DNA from: Pisaster brevispinus
Lineage: Eukaryota > Echinodermata > Asteroidea > Forcipulatida > Asteriidae
Assembly (NCBI GenBank): GCA_023634235.1
Contig: JAMKCF010000004.1
Location: 22,080,527-22,144,526, forward strand
Length of the DNA: 64,000 nt
Reading direction: 5' to 3'
Translations under genes and position numbers: made by a program
In this document: piece after piece, positions 63,189 through 64,000 of the stretch
Position numbering within the stretch: position 1 is the first letter of the stretch
How the letters are laid out: each line of letters starts with the position of its first letter
The notes under the pieces: model-generated
The model's database searches: none
What the model was told of the DNA's origin: nothing
Seen by the model: only the letters and a program-made list of their open reading frames with translations

Positions 63189-63330
63189 CGTTTGCTGAGT
63201 ACCACTCTACCTATAGTAGAAATACTTTCCACGTCCGTACCGTTCAGCGATGATTTAACTAATGCAGTTGACACACACAGCGTCACAGTTTGATGGTCGC
63301 ATGACAATCGCCGAGTAAACTCGCTCGAAA
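63189..63330 (-). other. Probable ELK 5' leader exon
   Basis: Donor aaacg|gtgagt after 63189 (minus) can join the acceptor at 59387. The frame that continues into ELK is open through the exon but has no ATG, so it is read as noncoding. The upper limit is set by the promoter-like cluster and is approximate. Confidence 0.45.
63255..63302 (-). CDS. Upstream ORF in the ELK leader (15 codons)
   Basis: ATG at 63302-63300 and stop TAA at 63257-63255, reading MRPSNCDAVCVNCIS, in a different frame from ELK. It depends on the leader exon being transcribed. Confidence 0.35.
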   Translation of the reverse strand: MRPSNCDAVCVNCIS

Positions 63331-63398
63331 CCGGAAGTGCGTTCGGGGAAACACCCTATAAATAGATTGGCCATCATCGTGCGTAGATGGTGACGTCA
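63329..63398. promoter_or_regulatory. ELK promoter-like cluster: ETS site, TATA/MEF2-like site, CRE
   Basis: aaccggaagt at 63329-63338 is a consensus ETS site. ctataaatag near 63355-63364 fits both a TATA box and the MEF2 pattern CTAWWWWTAG; as a TATA it is oriented for plus-strand transcription, though it is nearly symmetric. TGACGTCA at 63391-63398 is a perfect CRE. Confidence 0.5.
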
Positions 63399-63399
63399 G

Positions 63400-64000
63400 A
63401 GCCCGCCGGACAGCTCGTGATCGTGGAGTCGCTGAAGCGACTGGTACTCGTAGCCATCATTGTGCGCTGTGTCAAGGGGATGTGCAGAGGGGACCCGACC
63501 TTAAGCGTCTCTTGAGCAGTGGTTTTAGACTTGTGTCAGTCGATTAGCGTAGGGTATTTCACAGTCGTAGGGTATTTCACTACACAATTGGAGCTGTTAA
63601 AAACTAACGAAATTAGCCAAATTTAATAATATTCTTTTGTTGATGATAAAATAAATTGCCACCATTTTCTCAAATGTTATAAACTCTACACATTGAAAAT
63701 AGTACACTGTAAGGACTGTTAACGAGTCTATTTCCATTTGCGCAAAACTGGATATTTTGGAGCTTGACATCGTGCGGGGATTTATTTGTCGCTTCCCCTT
63801 TTTTTGATTTTGCTCCGGGAGAACAGAGAAAGGGTTCCCCTCCGGACCCATCGGAACTAAATCCGGACAAGCCTTTGACGTCGATTGTGGGGAAATTATT
63901 GTCTTAGATTTCAACAGAAAGCGGAAATACCTCGAAGTATAACGGCTGAAAATGGATACAAGACGAAGCTCAAATCTCGTGCATTTAGCGAGCTAATTGA
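63400..64000. other. Region upstream of ELK
   Basis: A short direct repeat cgtagggtatttcac occurs twice at about 63548-63580. No open frame of note; the next gene is outside the window. Confidence 0.4.

Noticed and set aside
63353..63366. SRF CArG box at the ELK promoter
   Set aside because: cctataaatag lacks the GG at the required spacing; it fits TATA or MEF2 better.

Overview
This window is eukaryotic nuclear DNA: intron-rich, rather AT-rich, and full of short interspersed repeats (tRNA-headed SINEs, foldback MITEs, minisatellites). It carries parts of three animal genes. Spindly, a TCF-type ETS factor (ELK) and a CFAP54-like ciliary protein, together with the repeat style, suggest a marine invertebrate deuterostome. 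An echinoderm such as a sea star is my best guess, but this is inference. No prokaryotic operon, CRISPR array or genuine tRNA gene was found.

Layout. (1) Bases 1-25321, plus strand: the 3' half of a large gene read as CFAP54, the C1d central-apparatus protein of motile cilia. I could join 26 exons in one unbroken frame (1688 codons plus stop); the 5' half lies outside the window. One intron is GC-AG, one acceptor is NAGNAG, and several introns hold minisatellites that touch splice sites. (2) 25322-37317: intergenic, with the CFAP54 3' UTR, MITEs, SINEs, a 62-bp array, a 66-bp array with a 340-codon open frame on the minus strand, a 118-bp array and two orphan exon-like segments. (3) 37318-45884, minus strand: a complete 10-exon Spindly gene (SPDL1, 639 aa) with CC1 box, Spindly motif and C-terminal CAAX box. 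A CDE/CHR-like cell-cycle element lies about 540 bp upstream of its start codon. (4) 45891-51630: the Spindly upstream region, then the probable long ELK 3' UTR. (5) 51631-63330, minus strand: an ELK gene with three coding exons and one likely 5' leader exon (463 aa). It has a 73-residue extension before the ETS domain and no recognisable B-box. A promoter-like cluster (ETS site, TATA/MEF2-like site, CRE) lies at 63330-63400.

The genes do not form one pathway. CFAP54 acts in motile cilia, Spindly in kinetochore dynein recruitment, and ELK in MAPK-responsive transcription. CFAP54 and SPDL1 are convergent; SPDL1 and ELK point the same way. From general knowledge, human ELK3 and CFAP54 are also near neighbours (12q23), so their linkage here may be ancestral.

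All calls were made by eye. Splice sites were chosen by frame continuity and GT/AG context, and no search was run.
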